The notes under the pieces are model-generated. The model saw only the letters and a program-made list of their open reading frames with translations. It ran no database searches and was not told where the DNA came from. DNA of 37,665 nt. Origin: Bacteroidales bacterium (GTDB taxonomy: Bacteria > Bacteroidota > Bacteroidia > Bacteroidales > GWA2-32-17). The translations under genes and the position numbers were made by a program. Each line of letters starts with the position of its first letter. The first letter of the stretch is position 1. Below, in pieces: positions 8,057 to 15,994 of the stretch. Where the stretch lies: contig JABUFC010000034.1 in assembly GCA_013314715.1 (NCBI GenBank), positions 1-37,665 on the forward strand. Direction: 5' to 3'.

Positions 8057-9361
8057 ATGAAAATTAGATTATTATATTTTTCATTGTGTTATATTTTTTT
8101 TATTTCACAATTGTTTTCACAAGTTTCAATAAATACTTCAGGAAATAATCCTAATTCTTCATCAATGCTCGATGTAAGTAGTACTCAGCATGGAATGTTA
8201 ATACCACGTATGACTACTAGCCAAAGGAATGCAATAAAAACACCTGCTTCTGGTTTAATTATCTACAATACTGATAATAATATGTTGAACATATACACAA
8301 ATAATGGATGGTATGTTTTAGAAAGTATTTCAGTAGGAAGTTCAACAGGAACACTCTCATTGGGTGGTGGAGTAGCTATTAATGAAGATGGTTCTAGTCC
8401 AAGTAATTCTGCAATCTTAGATGTTAAATCAACAACAAGAGGAGTTTTATTACCAAGAACAACTACTGGTTCAATTTCAACTCCTGCGCAGGGTTTAATA
8501 ATATATAATACTTCAACCAATAAATTAAATTATTATAATGGCTCTTCTTGGATTAGTCCATGTCAAAGTTTTATTACTAATACAACTGGAACAGGGTCAT
8601 TATCACAAATAGGACTTTCTATAAGTGAAACATTATCATTGCCCGATCAAAGTGCTATCTTAGAAATTAAATCATCGAATAAGGGTTTATTAATACCTAG
8701 ATTATCTGAGGCACAAAGAAACGCATTATCACCCGTTCGGGGACTATTGTTGTATAATACGACATCAAATAAAATAAACTATTGGAATGGTTCTATGTGG
8801 TACGAAGTTTTAACTGCTCCACCTACAATTGGCGCTATAAGTGGAAATACTAATGTGTGTGCTGGTACAACGCAAAACTATAGTATATCACCAGTATCAG
8901 GTGCAACAAGCTATACGTGGACAGTCCCCTCAGGATGGACAATCAATAGTGGGCAAGGGACGACGTCTATTAATGTAACTGTTGGAACCTCGTCAGGGAG
9001 TGTGAGTGTTTTTGCAAGTAATGGATGTGGAAATAGTACAACACAAACATTAGCAATTACTGTAAATACTATTCCTAATGCACCTGTTGCTCAAGCCGCT
9101 TCAAATGTAGCAGATTATTCATTTACTGCAAATTGGTCTTCAGTATCTAACGCAACTACCTATTATTTAGATGTTAGCACAGATGATTTTAGTACTTTTG
9201 TCGCTGGATACAACAATTTAAATGTTGGGAATGTTACATCATATAATGTAACAGGATTAGAATGCTGGACAGTATATTTTTATAGAGTTAGAGCAGGAAA
9301 TGCCTGTGGAATTAGTGATAATAGTAATGAAAAAGATATTAAAACAACTTCTTGCAAATAG
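8057..9361 (+). CDS. Secreted protein with three tail-fibre-like repeats, a PKD/Ig-like domain and a fibronectin III domain
   Basis: 434 residues with signal peptide (ends QLFSQ). Residues about 23-256 hold three repeats of a pattern common in Bacteroidota exported proteins: SxxLDVxST-x-G-LIPR, then PAxGLIIYNT, then YNGSxW (about 23-90, 95-168, 180-250). Residues about 257-337 are a PKD/Ig-like domain (VCAGTTQNYSISPVSGATSY, then WTVPSGW) and about 340-434 a fibronectin type III domain. The protein stops at ECWTVYFYRVRAGNACG...TTSCK without any type A or type B T9SS sorting domain, which is unusual for this composition. It has its own promoter and is convergent with the PHP gene, 29 nt away. 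A structural or adhesive role is likely; no enzymatic motif was seen. Confidence 0.75.
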   Translation: MKIRLLYFSLCYIFFISQLFSQVSINTSGNNPNSSSMLDVSSTQHGMLIPRMTTSQRNAIKTPASGLIIYNTDNNMLNIYTNNGWYVLESISVGSSTGTLSLGGGVAINEDGSSPSNSAILDVKSTTRGVLLPRTTTGSISTPAQGLIIYNTSTNKLNYYNGSSWISPCQSFITNTTGTGSLSQIGLSISETLSLPDQSAILEIKSSNKGLLIPRLSEAQRNALSPVRGLLLYNTTSNKINYWNGSMWYEVLTAPPTIGAISGNTNVCAGTTQNYSISPVSGATSYTWTVPSGWTINSGQGTTSINVTVGTSSGSVSVFASNGCGNSTTQTLAITVNTIPNAPVAQAASNVADYSFTANWSSVSNATTYYLDVSTDDFSTFVAGYNNLNVGNVTSYNVTGLECWTVYFYRVRAGNACGISDNSNEKDIKTTSCK

Positions 9362-9390
9362 TTTTATGATATGTTACATGCTTATTTTTG

Positions 9391-10605
9391 CTAAATTTTT
9401 TCGAAAATCAATGTTTTCGATACATCATTAAATTCAACTTTTAATAAATAAAAACCGCTTGGCATGGGGCTAATATCGAATAAAAATTGATAATTATTTT
9501 TGTCGATGTATTCGTTAGCTACGTTTGTAATAAATTTTCCTTCGAGTGTTAATATATCGAGTTTTAGATTTCCAGCCTGCCGCGATTTAATGTCGATGGT
9601 TGCCATGCCGTAGTTGGGGTTAGGATAGAGTTGAATGTACGGAATATCGTTTTTATTGTCTGCCATATGCAACGGATTATTAAGAAATACGGGTTGTGTC
9701 CATGCATACGTATTGCTCATGCCCAATATGCCTTCGTTAATAAGCTCAATTCTTACATATGAGTGGCTTTGTAAAATAAACGATGCCGATGATCCGTTAA
9801 CTTCTTGTAAAACCTGATGACCTGGACCCCAAAATTTAATTTTGTTAGCATTCGACGATGAAATGTTAATACTTTTGTAGGTTCCATAGTCGTTAACTTG
9901 GTATTCTGTAATTTCTACCCCAGTAGAAGCATAGAATTTTCCATTGAGTAAAGCATTATATACCGCTTCTTTGGTAAGTGTATCTAACCATATCATATTC
10001 CATCCCTTGTTAAACTCTAAGGCTTCACTAACGGATGGATGAAAATCGTCGGTAGCACTTCCCCATACCACTTTACCGGCTGTAAGTACGGCGTCCCAAA
10101 TGCTTTTATCGTCGTGTGTTTGAACGGTTTCGGTGCCGGTATTCCAAATTTCGAGCATATGGGGTCCGTTTTGAAAAGAGATAATTTCTGGAGCACCTAC
10201 TTCCCAATTATCGTCGGTAAATGGACCTGGGAAATAATGGTTTAGCTGAATAAGCCCGCCTTGAGCAATAACCGAATCGATGGCTTGTTGGCAGGTAAAA
10301 TTTTCGTCGGGCATAATATTTTTCGATAAGAAAAATCCGTTCATGTGTCGTTTAAATGTTATCTCTTCGCTTGGAATACATAATACACCAGGCACATATA
10401 CGCTATCGGTTAAGAAATTATGATCGGTAATGAACATTATTTCGTATCCCTTATCTTTATATTTATTTACCAAGTCAACCGGACTATATCCACCATCACT
10501 GTTTGTTGTATGGCAGTGCATTTGGGCTTTGTAATATCGCCCTTGTCCATTAACTAATAATTGAAAGGTTGTAAAAATTAAAACGAAAAATAATTTTGTC
10601 TTCAT
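9391..10605 (-). CDS. T9SS-exported PHP-domain (CehA/McbA-like) metallohydrolase
   Basis: 404 residues. The signal peptide ends LLVNGQ. The PHP domain occupies about residues 23-235 with metal ligands in MHCHTTNSDGG (His30, His32, Asp37), ITDHN (Asp61, His62), IPSEEITF, LIQLNHYF and GSATDDFH. A short beta-domain follows. The last 80 residues are a type A T9SS sorting domain (IQLYPNPNYGMATIDI through LIFEKI). PHP-domain proteins hydrolyse phosphoester bonds, and the CehA/McbA branch includes esterase-type enzymes, so the substrate is open. Its promoter has the same 11-bp repeat array at the same distance from the ATG as the porin operon, which favours a phosphoesterase role on the cell surface. 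It is a single-gene unit separated from the next - strand gene by repeat B. Confidence 0.87.
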   Translation of the reverse strand: MKTKLFFVLIFTTFQLLVNGQGRYYKAQMHCHTTNSDGGYSPVDLVNKYKDKGYEIMFITDHNFLTDSVYVPGVLCIPSEEITFKRHMNGFFLSKNIMPDENFTCQQAIDSVIAQGGLIQLNHYFPGPFTDDNWEVGAPEIISFQNGPHMLEIWNTGTETVQTHDDKSIWDAVLTAGKVVWGSATDDFHPSVSEALEFNKGWNMIWLDTLTKEAVYNALLNGKFYASTGVEITEYQVNDYGTYKSINISSSNANKIKFWGPGHQVLQEVNGSSASFILQSHSYVRIELINEGILGMSNTYAWTQPVFLNNPLHMADNKNDIPYIQLYPNPNYGMATIDIKSRQAGNLKLDILTLEGKFITNVANEYIDKNNYQFLFDISPMPSGFYLLKVEFNDVSKTLIFEKI

Positions 10606-10617
10606 CTTTTTTTTTTC

Positions 10618-10673
10618 TAAAAGTATAAGTGTTTTATTAACAGTATGTTATTCTATCTTAAAGAGATTATTAA
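10618..10673 (-). promoter_or_regulatory. Pho-box-like 11-bp repeat operator and promoter of the PHP gene
   Basis: Reading the minus strand, hexamers TTAATA (10673-10668), TTTAAG (10662-10657), ATAACA (10651-10646) and TTAATA (10640-10635) follow an exact 11-bp period; the second unit is the weakest. Ten bp on is ACTTTTA (10624-10618), which with the preceding T reads TACTTTTA, one mismatch from TAnnTTTG. The ATG follows after 12 nt. The distance from array to ATG is 29 nt, as at 4825 and 20160. Confidence 0.5.
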
Positions 10674-10807
10674 GAATTAACCATCAATATTAAGTTAATA
10701 TTATTGGTAAGCAATTTTAGAACTATTGTAAAAACCCAAGTACCATGAATAAACAAATTCAACCAGACGAATCAAAATAGTAATATTTTTAGATTAAAAA
10801 TAAGTAA

Positions 10808-10990
10808 TTCAAATAATCCTACACCCACCGTCGTACCGAGCCTGTCGAGGTATAATCATACGCAAAACTAAATGAGCATTGGGGTCATTCTTCGTCAAGC
10901 TCAGAATGACGAGGAGTACGACAAGCTCAGAAAGACCAGCCATTCAAAACGCTCAAAATGACGGGAAATTCGATAGGTTCAGAATGATCT
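10808..10990 (-). repeat. Dispersed intergenic repeat B, copy 2 (inverted)
   Basis: The reverse complement of the 4612-4760 repeat, including ACCGAGCCTGTCGAGGTATA and the stretch GCAAAACTAAATGAGCATTG. It is extended by three or four decayed AAGCTCAGAATGAC units up to 10990. The remainder of the 10606-11026 gap is the PHP promoter and AT-rich sequence with no gene. Confidence 0.8.
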
Positions 10991-11026
10991 TTAATTCGAT
11001 TATTTTTTGTAGGTAACTTCAATTTA

Positions 11027-11920
11027 TTAAAGTAATTTTTGCGATGAAGGTGCTTTAAAACGATAACCTAATGATATTTCGTGATAAGAACTAGGAACAT
11101 ACATTTTTAAAAAGCTATTAAAACCATAACTGTATGAAAAAGAAAACGGTTGATAAATGATTCCGGCTGAAATGCCAAATTCTTTATATGATGCATACGA
11201 TATGCCTAAAGAATATTTTTCGTCGTATATGGCGGTTGTACTAAAATCGATATATACTTTTTGATATGAGTTTTTTGAAAATAAAATTGAAGGTTGAATC
11301 TCTATATTGTCCGAAACTTTAATTCTGTATGTGCCATGTAAAGTAAAGTATCGCGATATTTTATTTTGTTCATCGTCGTTTAAAGTAAGTTTGTAATTAT
11401 TTTGCAGTACATTTAAAACACTTAATCCAATATGAGCAACGCTATTATATAAAACTACACCGGTATTAAAATTAGGAACAATTGAACTTTCTTTAGAATA
11501 CGACAATGCAGGGTCGTTAACATCGGTAGGTGTATAATTGGTTTGGTTTAATGAAAATTGATTGATGCTGAGGCCTAATCCGGCAGCAAAGTTAAGCTCA
11601 TCGTTTAATTTAGCACGATATGCATAATTTAAACGTAACGAAAAATTATTCATATTCCCCCAACGGTTATTCAACAAACTGACTCCCCAGCCGGCTTGTT
11701 GATTGGTTCCGTTAGCAACAATTCCTTGAGTATAAGGGTGATTTTTTACATTTATCCATTGCTGATGCGTAAATAAATGTATAGAAGTATATTCGTAAAG
11801 ATAAATGCACGATGGGTTTATAATAGAATAATTGTTTGTATAGAAACGGTTGGGCATAATATTTTGACCGTTTACATTTAATGCTGCCAATAAGGTTATG
11901 GCTAAAAATATCTTGTTCAT
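11027..11920 (-). CDS. PorP/SprF-family T9SS-associated outer-membrane protein
   Basis: 297 residues with a signal peptide (ends LNVNGQ). The N-terminal pattern NIMPNRFYTNNYSIINPS, the QWINVKNHP segment and the glycine-rich alternating beta-strand body (GWGVSLLNNRWG, LRLNYAYRAKL, FAAGLGLSINQF) are those of the PorP/SprF family, of which SprF of Flavobacterium is needed for surface delivery of its partner SprB. It starts 11 nt after the SprB-repeat type B gene and is the last gene of the five-gene run. Such PorP-like proteins usually sit directly downstream of the type B substrate they serve, so it probably anchors or exports the 723-residue protein. Confidence 0.88.
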   Translation of the reverse strand: MNKIFLAITLLAALNVNGQNIMPNRFYTNNYSIINPSCIYLYEYTSIHLFTHQQWINVKNHPYTQGIVANGTNQQAGWGVSLLNNRWGNMNNFSLRLNYAYRAKLNDELNFAAGLGLSINQFSLNQTNYTPTDVNDPALSYSKESSIVPNFNTGVVLYNSVAHIGLSVLNVLQNNYKLTLNDDEQNKISRYFTLHGTYRIKVSDNIEIQPSILFSKNSYQKVYIDFSTTAIYDEKYSLGISYASYKEFGISAGIIYQPFSFSYSYGFNSFLKMYVPSSYHEISLGYRFKAPSSQKLL

Positions 11921-11931
11921 AATAGTTTGTT

Positions 11932-14094
11932 TTAATAAATAATATCTAAGGTTCCGCTAAAAGGTTCTTTATCGCTTAGTTTTAAATCGATGATATAAAA
12001 ATAGGAGCCCATAGGTAATTTTTTGCCATTGAGAGTTCCATCCCATGGTTCATAAACACCTGTATTTTCGTAAAGTTTTTTTCCACTGTTATCAAAAACA
12101 ATAACCGTTGGGTTGTTATACATTTCAATAAATTTTATTTCCCACGTGTCGTTTATACCATCCGCATTGGGAGTGAAAACATTGGGAATATCGAGGCAAA
12201 AATCATAGATAGATTCTAATTGTATGTTTTCAACTTTGCTGCAATTATGATTATCTGTAATAGTAACTTGATATTGTCCTAAGTGCAAATTACTTATTAA
12301 GGTATCGGTTTTTTGGTTCGACCAAAGTAAACTATAAGGTGGTGTTCCGCCCCATGTACGCAATACAATAGAACCATCATTTTTGCCATTGCAGGTCTCT
12401 TTATTTATAATGGCTAATGTAACCAATGAGTCGGGCTGTTGTATATTATATGTTTGTAGTTTGGTGCATTGATGTTGGTCTGTAATAGTTATAGTGTAAG
12501 TATTTGCTTGAAGCTGATTTATAGAATGATTGGTAGAACCATTATTCCACTGATAATTATAAGGCAAAGTTCCACCTGTAACGTTTAATTCAATAGCACC
12601 ATCGGCATTACCATAACATGAAACATTGGTTATGCTTGCTTCCACATGAATAGAATCGGGTTGGTTTACAAAAATAGAAAACATTCGTAAACATTGATTT
12701 TGATCCATGACGGTTAAGACATATTCATTGGCTTCGAGGTTTTGTAAGTTTAATTCTGTAGGTCCATGCAACCAAAAATGAGTAAAAGGTGCAGTACCCT
12801 GTGTAATGGTTACTTCAATGGAACCATTGTTACCACCAAAACAACTTACATGGTTAACCGTTGACTGAATTTCTATGCCTTGTATGTAATTAACAGTTAA
12901 AATGGTTGGTGTGCTTATGCATCCACGAGTTGTATCTTTTTGTACAATATAATACTGATAGGTCCCTGGTAGTTGCTCTTGTAGGTATAATGTATCGCCT
13001 TGATTAACAAGAGTTGTTAAGTTTTGATCAGCATACCAAAATAGGGGATATGTACCTTGAGCGACAATGGGTTGTAAAACTTGCCCGGTACATACCGTAA
13101 TATTGTTTTGCTGAATAATAGGAGAAGCTAAACGCGATACCGAATATTGTGCTATTGATGGATTGCTTTCACAGCCGGTAATATTGTCGGTTTGAACAAC
13201 ATAATAGCTAAAAACACCTTCTTGCGAGGTATTGGGCGAAATGCTGTTTCCTACTGCAAAAACATTGGTTAAAAGACTATCGGTGTACCAGCGAATGATT
13301 GAATTTGTATTGCCAGTAGCTGTTATATTTTGAGCTTGTTCGCCTAAACAATAGCTCAAATTATTGGGACTAATAATAGGAGCATTGGGCGACTGGTAAA
13401 CCGTAACGGTGGCACTATCGTGATAGGTTGTAACCGGTTTATAAAAATATGCATCAAAAATAAGTCCTCCGTTTACATAGTGAAGTGTAGTATTACCAAA
13501 AGTACTGCTGTTATTGGCGGGTAAGGTTATTACGGTAGCCACACCTGGCTGGTTTTCGGAGTCATCTACACAATTATCATTGCCATCCATTGAATCGTAG
13601 TCCCAAACCCAAAGAAAATAGGGTGGGTTATTGAGTTGAATATTAAATCCCCATGAATAAGGTGGGTTTTGATCGTTTATGTAATTGCTTTCTGTTGTAA
13701 AAACGGTATTATCGTTAACATCTTTGATAATAATATATGGATCTTGTGCTCCACCGAAGGGATCGTTGCAGTTTACTTGCGTAACAAGTATGCCTGTAAG
13801 ATAAAAACCTACTGTGTCGATGGTACAATCGTAGTGTATCGTATAGGTGCCAGGTTGAGAATAATTTGCAGTCGGGTTTTCAAGAGTTGACGTTTGTCCG
13901 TTGCCAAAATTCCATTGATAACTAAATCCGGTGGTTAAAAACGGATTAGGCGAAAAATTATTTGAAGGATGATTGTTCTGAATATTCAATTGGAGGGTAT
14001 TGCAGCCAGTACTTTGTTGAATAGTGAAATGCGTTTGAGCATAAACAACATCTATCAAAATAAAACTTAATAATAAAGATAAAATGTTTTTCAT
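11932..14094 (-). CDS. SprB-repeat surface protein with PKD-like domain and T9SS type B sorting domain
   Basis: 720 residues from ATG 14094, which gives signal peptide MKNILSLLLSFILIDVVYAQ and lies one base after the PhoD stop; ATG 14103 is also in frame and would overlap that stop. Residues about 40-235 form a PKD-like domain (FSYQWNFGNGQTSTLENPTA) apparently interrupted by an insert (GGAQDPYIIIKD). Two Ig-like repeats with CLGEQ/CTGQ motifs follow. Three SprB repeats begin near residues 411, 488 and 561 (VSCFGGNNGSIEVTITQGTAP, then related copies VSCYGN and ETCNGK). The C-terminal 90 residues are the gliding-motility-associated type B sorting domain (NVFTPNADGINDTWEI). It has no catalytic motif. 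As the non-enzymatic partner between phosphatases and PorP/SprF, it may be a surface scaffold or adhesin. Confidence 0.88.
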   Translation of the reverse strand: MKNILSLLLSFILIDVVYAQTHFTIQQSTGCNTLQLNIQNNHPSNNFSPNPFLTTGFSYQWNFGNGQTSTLENPTANYSQPGTYTIHYDCTIDTVGFYLTGILVTQVNCNDPFGGAQDPYIIIKDVNDNTVFTTESNYINDQNPPYSWGFNIQLNNPPYFLWVWDYDSMDGNDNCVDDSENQPGVATVITLPANNSSTFGNTTLHYVNGGLIFDAYFYKPVTTYHDSATVTVYQSPNAPIISPNNLSYCLGEQAQNITATGNTNSIIRWYTDSLLTNVFAVGNSISPNTSQEGVFSYYVVQTDNITGCESNPSIAQYSVSRLASPIIQQNNITVCTGQVLQPIVAQGTYPLFWYADQNLTTLVNQGDTLYLQEQLPGTYQYYIVQKDTTRGCISTPTILTVNYIQGIEIQSTVNHVSCFGGNNGSIEVTITQGTAPFTHFWLHGPTELNLQNLEANEYVLTVMDQNQCLRMFSIFVNQPDSIHVEASITNVSCYGNADGAIELNVTGGTLPYNYQWNNGSTNHSINQLQANTYTITITDQHQCTKLQTYNIQQPDSLVTLAIINKETCNGKNDGSIVLRTWGGTPPYSLLWSNQKTDTLISNLHLGQYQVTITDNHNCSKVENIQLESIYDFCLDIPNVFTPNADGINDTWEIKFIEMYNNPTVIVFDNSGKKLYENTGVYEPWDGTLNGKKLPMGSYFYIIDLKLSDKEPFSGTLDIIY

Positions 14095-14095
14095 A

Positions 14096-15994
14096 TTATT
14101 CATATTTAATTAGAGTTCTACTAATTATGTTTTTATTAGTATTGATAAATAAATTATAAGTCCCTGGTGCTAAATTTTCCGGAATCATCAATTGTAAATA
14201 TTCTAAATCGTGCAATCCTAATATAACTTTTTTATTAAAAACAACTTTCCCATTTATGTCGATGAGTTCTAGTTGAGCATCCTCAATATTTTTAGAATAT
14301 AATTGTAAATTTATGATTTGTTTAAATGGGTTTGGAGCAAGTGATAATAAAACCAAGTCGTTGGAGTAATTATGGGTTAAATGTGCTACAGAAGTTTGAA
14401 TAGGTAAAAAAGGTGCAAATGGCGGATTTGAATGAATAGGTAAGGCAAAAACCGAAGATTGACGAATAAAATTCTCGTTAAGTAATACATACCACGATTG
14501 GGCATTATATTCGTTTGTGCCTCCATAATTATTAATATCATCAACAAAAAACCAGTCGGCTTGAACCTTATTGGGTCGGATGTCTAAAATATAATAACCT
14601 CGATGTTCTAAATCTACCCAACGAATATGAGCATTAGAAGCATAAATAGCTGAGGCTCCAATACCACCACCAAATGAAATAGAGGGTGAGGTAATACTTG
14701 GTGATACAAATTCTACAGTGCCTACTCCTTGTCCGTTAGGACCATATTGACCAATGGTTTGATTGGGTACATCACAAGCCCACGAAGTATGAATATCACC
14801 GGTAGTAACAACCGTATTTTTTATATTCCATCCATAAAGATAATTTAAAAGACGTTGACGCTCGTATCGATAGCCATCCCATTGATCTTTATTTACTACT
14901 TGTCCGGCGATTAAAAGTGGACTAATCATTACTTGATTAACTAATATTTTCCATGTACAAGTATCGGTGTATTGCGATTTGTATAATTCGTTTGTAAGCC
15001 AATTATATTGCTTGGTTCCAAGAATAGTTTTATTAGGATCGTCTATACCAAGCCCGTTAGGGTCATCGCGACCTTCTAACCTTGTGTCGAGGCAGAATAA
15101 ACGAGCAAGTTTCCCGATTTTAAATAGGCGGTGAATTTTATTGTCAGGGTTTTGCGGGTCGTTTATTTCGCGAATCGGTATCCATTCATAAAAAGCTTGT
15201 TGACCTGCGTGTTTTCTATCTATCCAATTTCCTTCATTAGTTTGATGGTTTTCAGCACCATCTTTCCAACTATTGTTAGCTGTTTCGTGATCGTCATATG
15301 TTACAATCCATGGGTATTGTTGATGAGCTAAACGCATATCGGGGTCGAGACGATAATGAGCATAACGCATACGATAATCTTCGAGTGTAATACATTCCCA
15401 GTTGGGAGATAGTTCTCTATCGGGGTGTGTTCCATAATGATTGGTTTCGTATTCGTAAATATAGTCGCCATTGTGAATAATTAGGTCAATATTGTTTTTC
15501 ATGGTTAATGTATTAAGGGCGTTGTAATATCCATTATTGTAGTTAGTGCCTCCGATAAATGCTATTCGAAAATTGTCAAACGAGCTGGATTCAGCGGGTA
15601 ATGTTTTAGTTCTTCCAATAATTGAGTATAAATTAAATGCTTTAAAACGATAAAAATACCATGTGTTGGGTGATAAGCCCCCTACATCAATTTTTACTGT
15701 AAAATCGCGATTAGCACGGGTCCATTTTTGTCCAAATTTTACAATTTGTGTAAAATTGGTATCCAATGCCATTTGCCATTCTACTAATATGCTATCTACT
15801 TGTCCTGATGGAGTTACGCGGGTCCATATGATTACGGCAGTATCAAGGGGGTCGCCCGATGCTACACCGTGATAAAAAGGTGCATAAGCCGGATCTAAAG
15901 AAAAACTTAAACGATTTTTAAATTTATATTCTCGATGGTTTTGCGATAACATGCAAAGTGGCAATATTATTAATATTGCAATAAATAATTTCAT
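14096..15994 (-). CDS. PhoD-like alkaline phosphatase with T9SS type A sorting domain
   Basis: 632 residues. A signal peptide (ends CMLSQ) is followed by the PhoD N-terminal Ig-like domain (VASGDPLDTAVIIWTRVTP). The catalytic domain carries the metal-binding motifs IHNGDYIYEY (about 171), YDDHETANNSW (about 233) and TTGDIHTSWACD (about 398), with LDTRLEGRDDPNG between them. The end (LSLAPNPFKQIINLQL through LIKYE) is a type A sorting domain, so the enzyme is exported by T9SS rather than left in the periplasm. PhoD enzymes are Ca/Fe-type phosphomonoesterases or diesterases induced by phosphate starvation in many bacteria. Its ATG overlaps the TGA of the upstream phosphatase gene by four bases (ATGA), so the two are translationally coupled. 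Confidence 0.93.
   Translation of the reverse strand: MKLFIAILIILPLCMLSQNHREYKFKNRLSFSLDPAYAPFYHGVASGDPLDTAVIIWTRVTPSGQVDSILVEWQMALDTNFTQIVKFGQKWTRANRDFTVKIDVGGLSPNTWYFYRFKAFNLYSIIGRTKTLPAESSSFDNFRIAFIGGTNYNNGYYNALNTLTMKNNIDLIIHNGDYIYEYETNHYGTHPDRELSPNWECITLEDYRMRYAHYRLDPDMRLAHQQYPWIVTYDDHETANNSWKDGAENHQTNEGNWIDRKHAGQQAFYEWIPIREINDPQNPDNKIHRLFKIGKLARLFCLDTRLEGRDDPNGLGIDDPNKTILGTKQYNWLTNELYKSQYTDTCTWKILVNQVMISPLLIAGQVVNKDQWDGYRYERQRLLNYLYGWNIKNTVVTTGDIHTSWACDVPNQTIGQYGPNGQGVGTVEFVSPSITSPSISFGGGIGASAIYASNAHIRWVDLEHRGYYILDIRPNKVQADWFFVDDINNYGGTNEYNAQSWYVLLNENFIRQSSVFALPIHSNPPFAPFLPIQTSVAHLTHNYSNDLVLLSLAPNPFKQIINLQLYSKNIEDAQLELIDINGKVVFNKKVILGLHDLEYLQLMIPENLAPGTYNLFINTNKNIISRTLIKYE

Noticed and set aside
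8057-9361. Phage tail fibre, suggested by the repeats
   Set aside because: The repeats carry a signal peptide and PKD/fibronectin domains; no phage structural genes are nearby.
10900-10990. Possible CRISPR array from short repeated AAGCTCAGAATGAC units
   Set aside because: Units are irregular, spacers are 5-20 nt and vary, and the element is the decayed end of repeat B; no cas genes.
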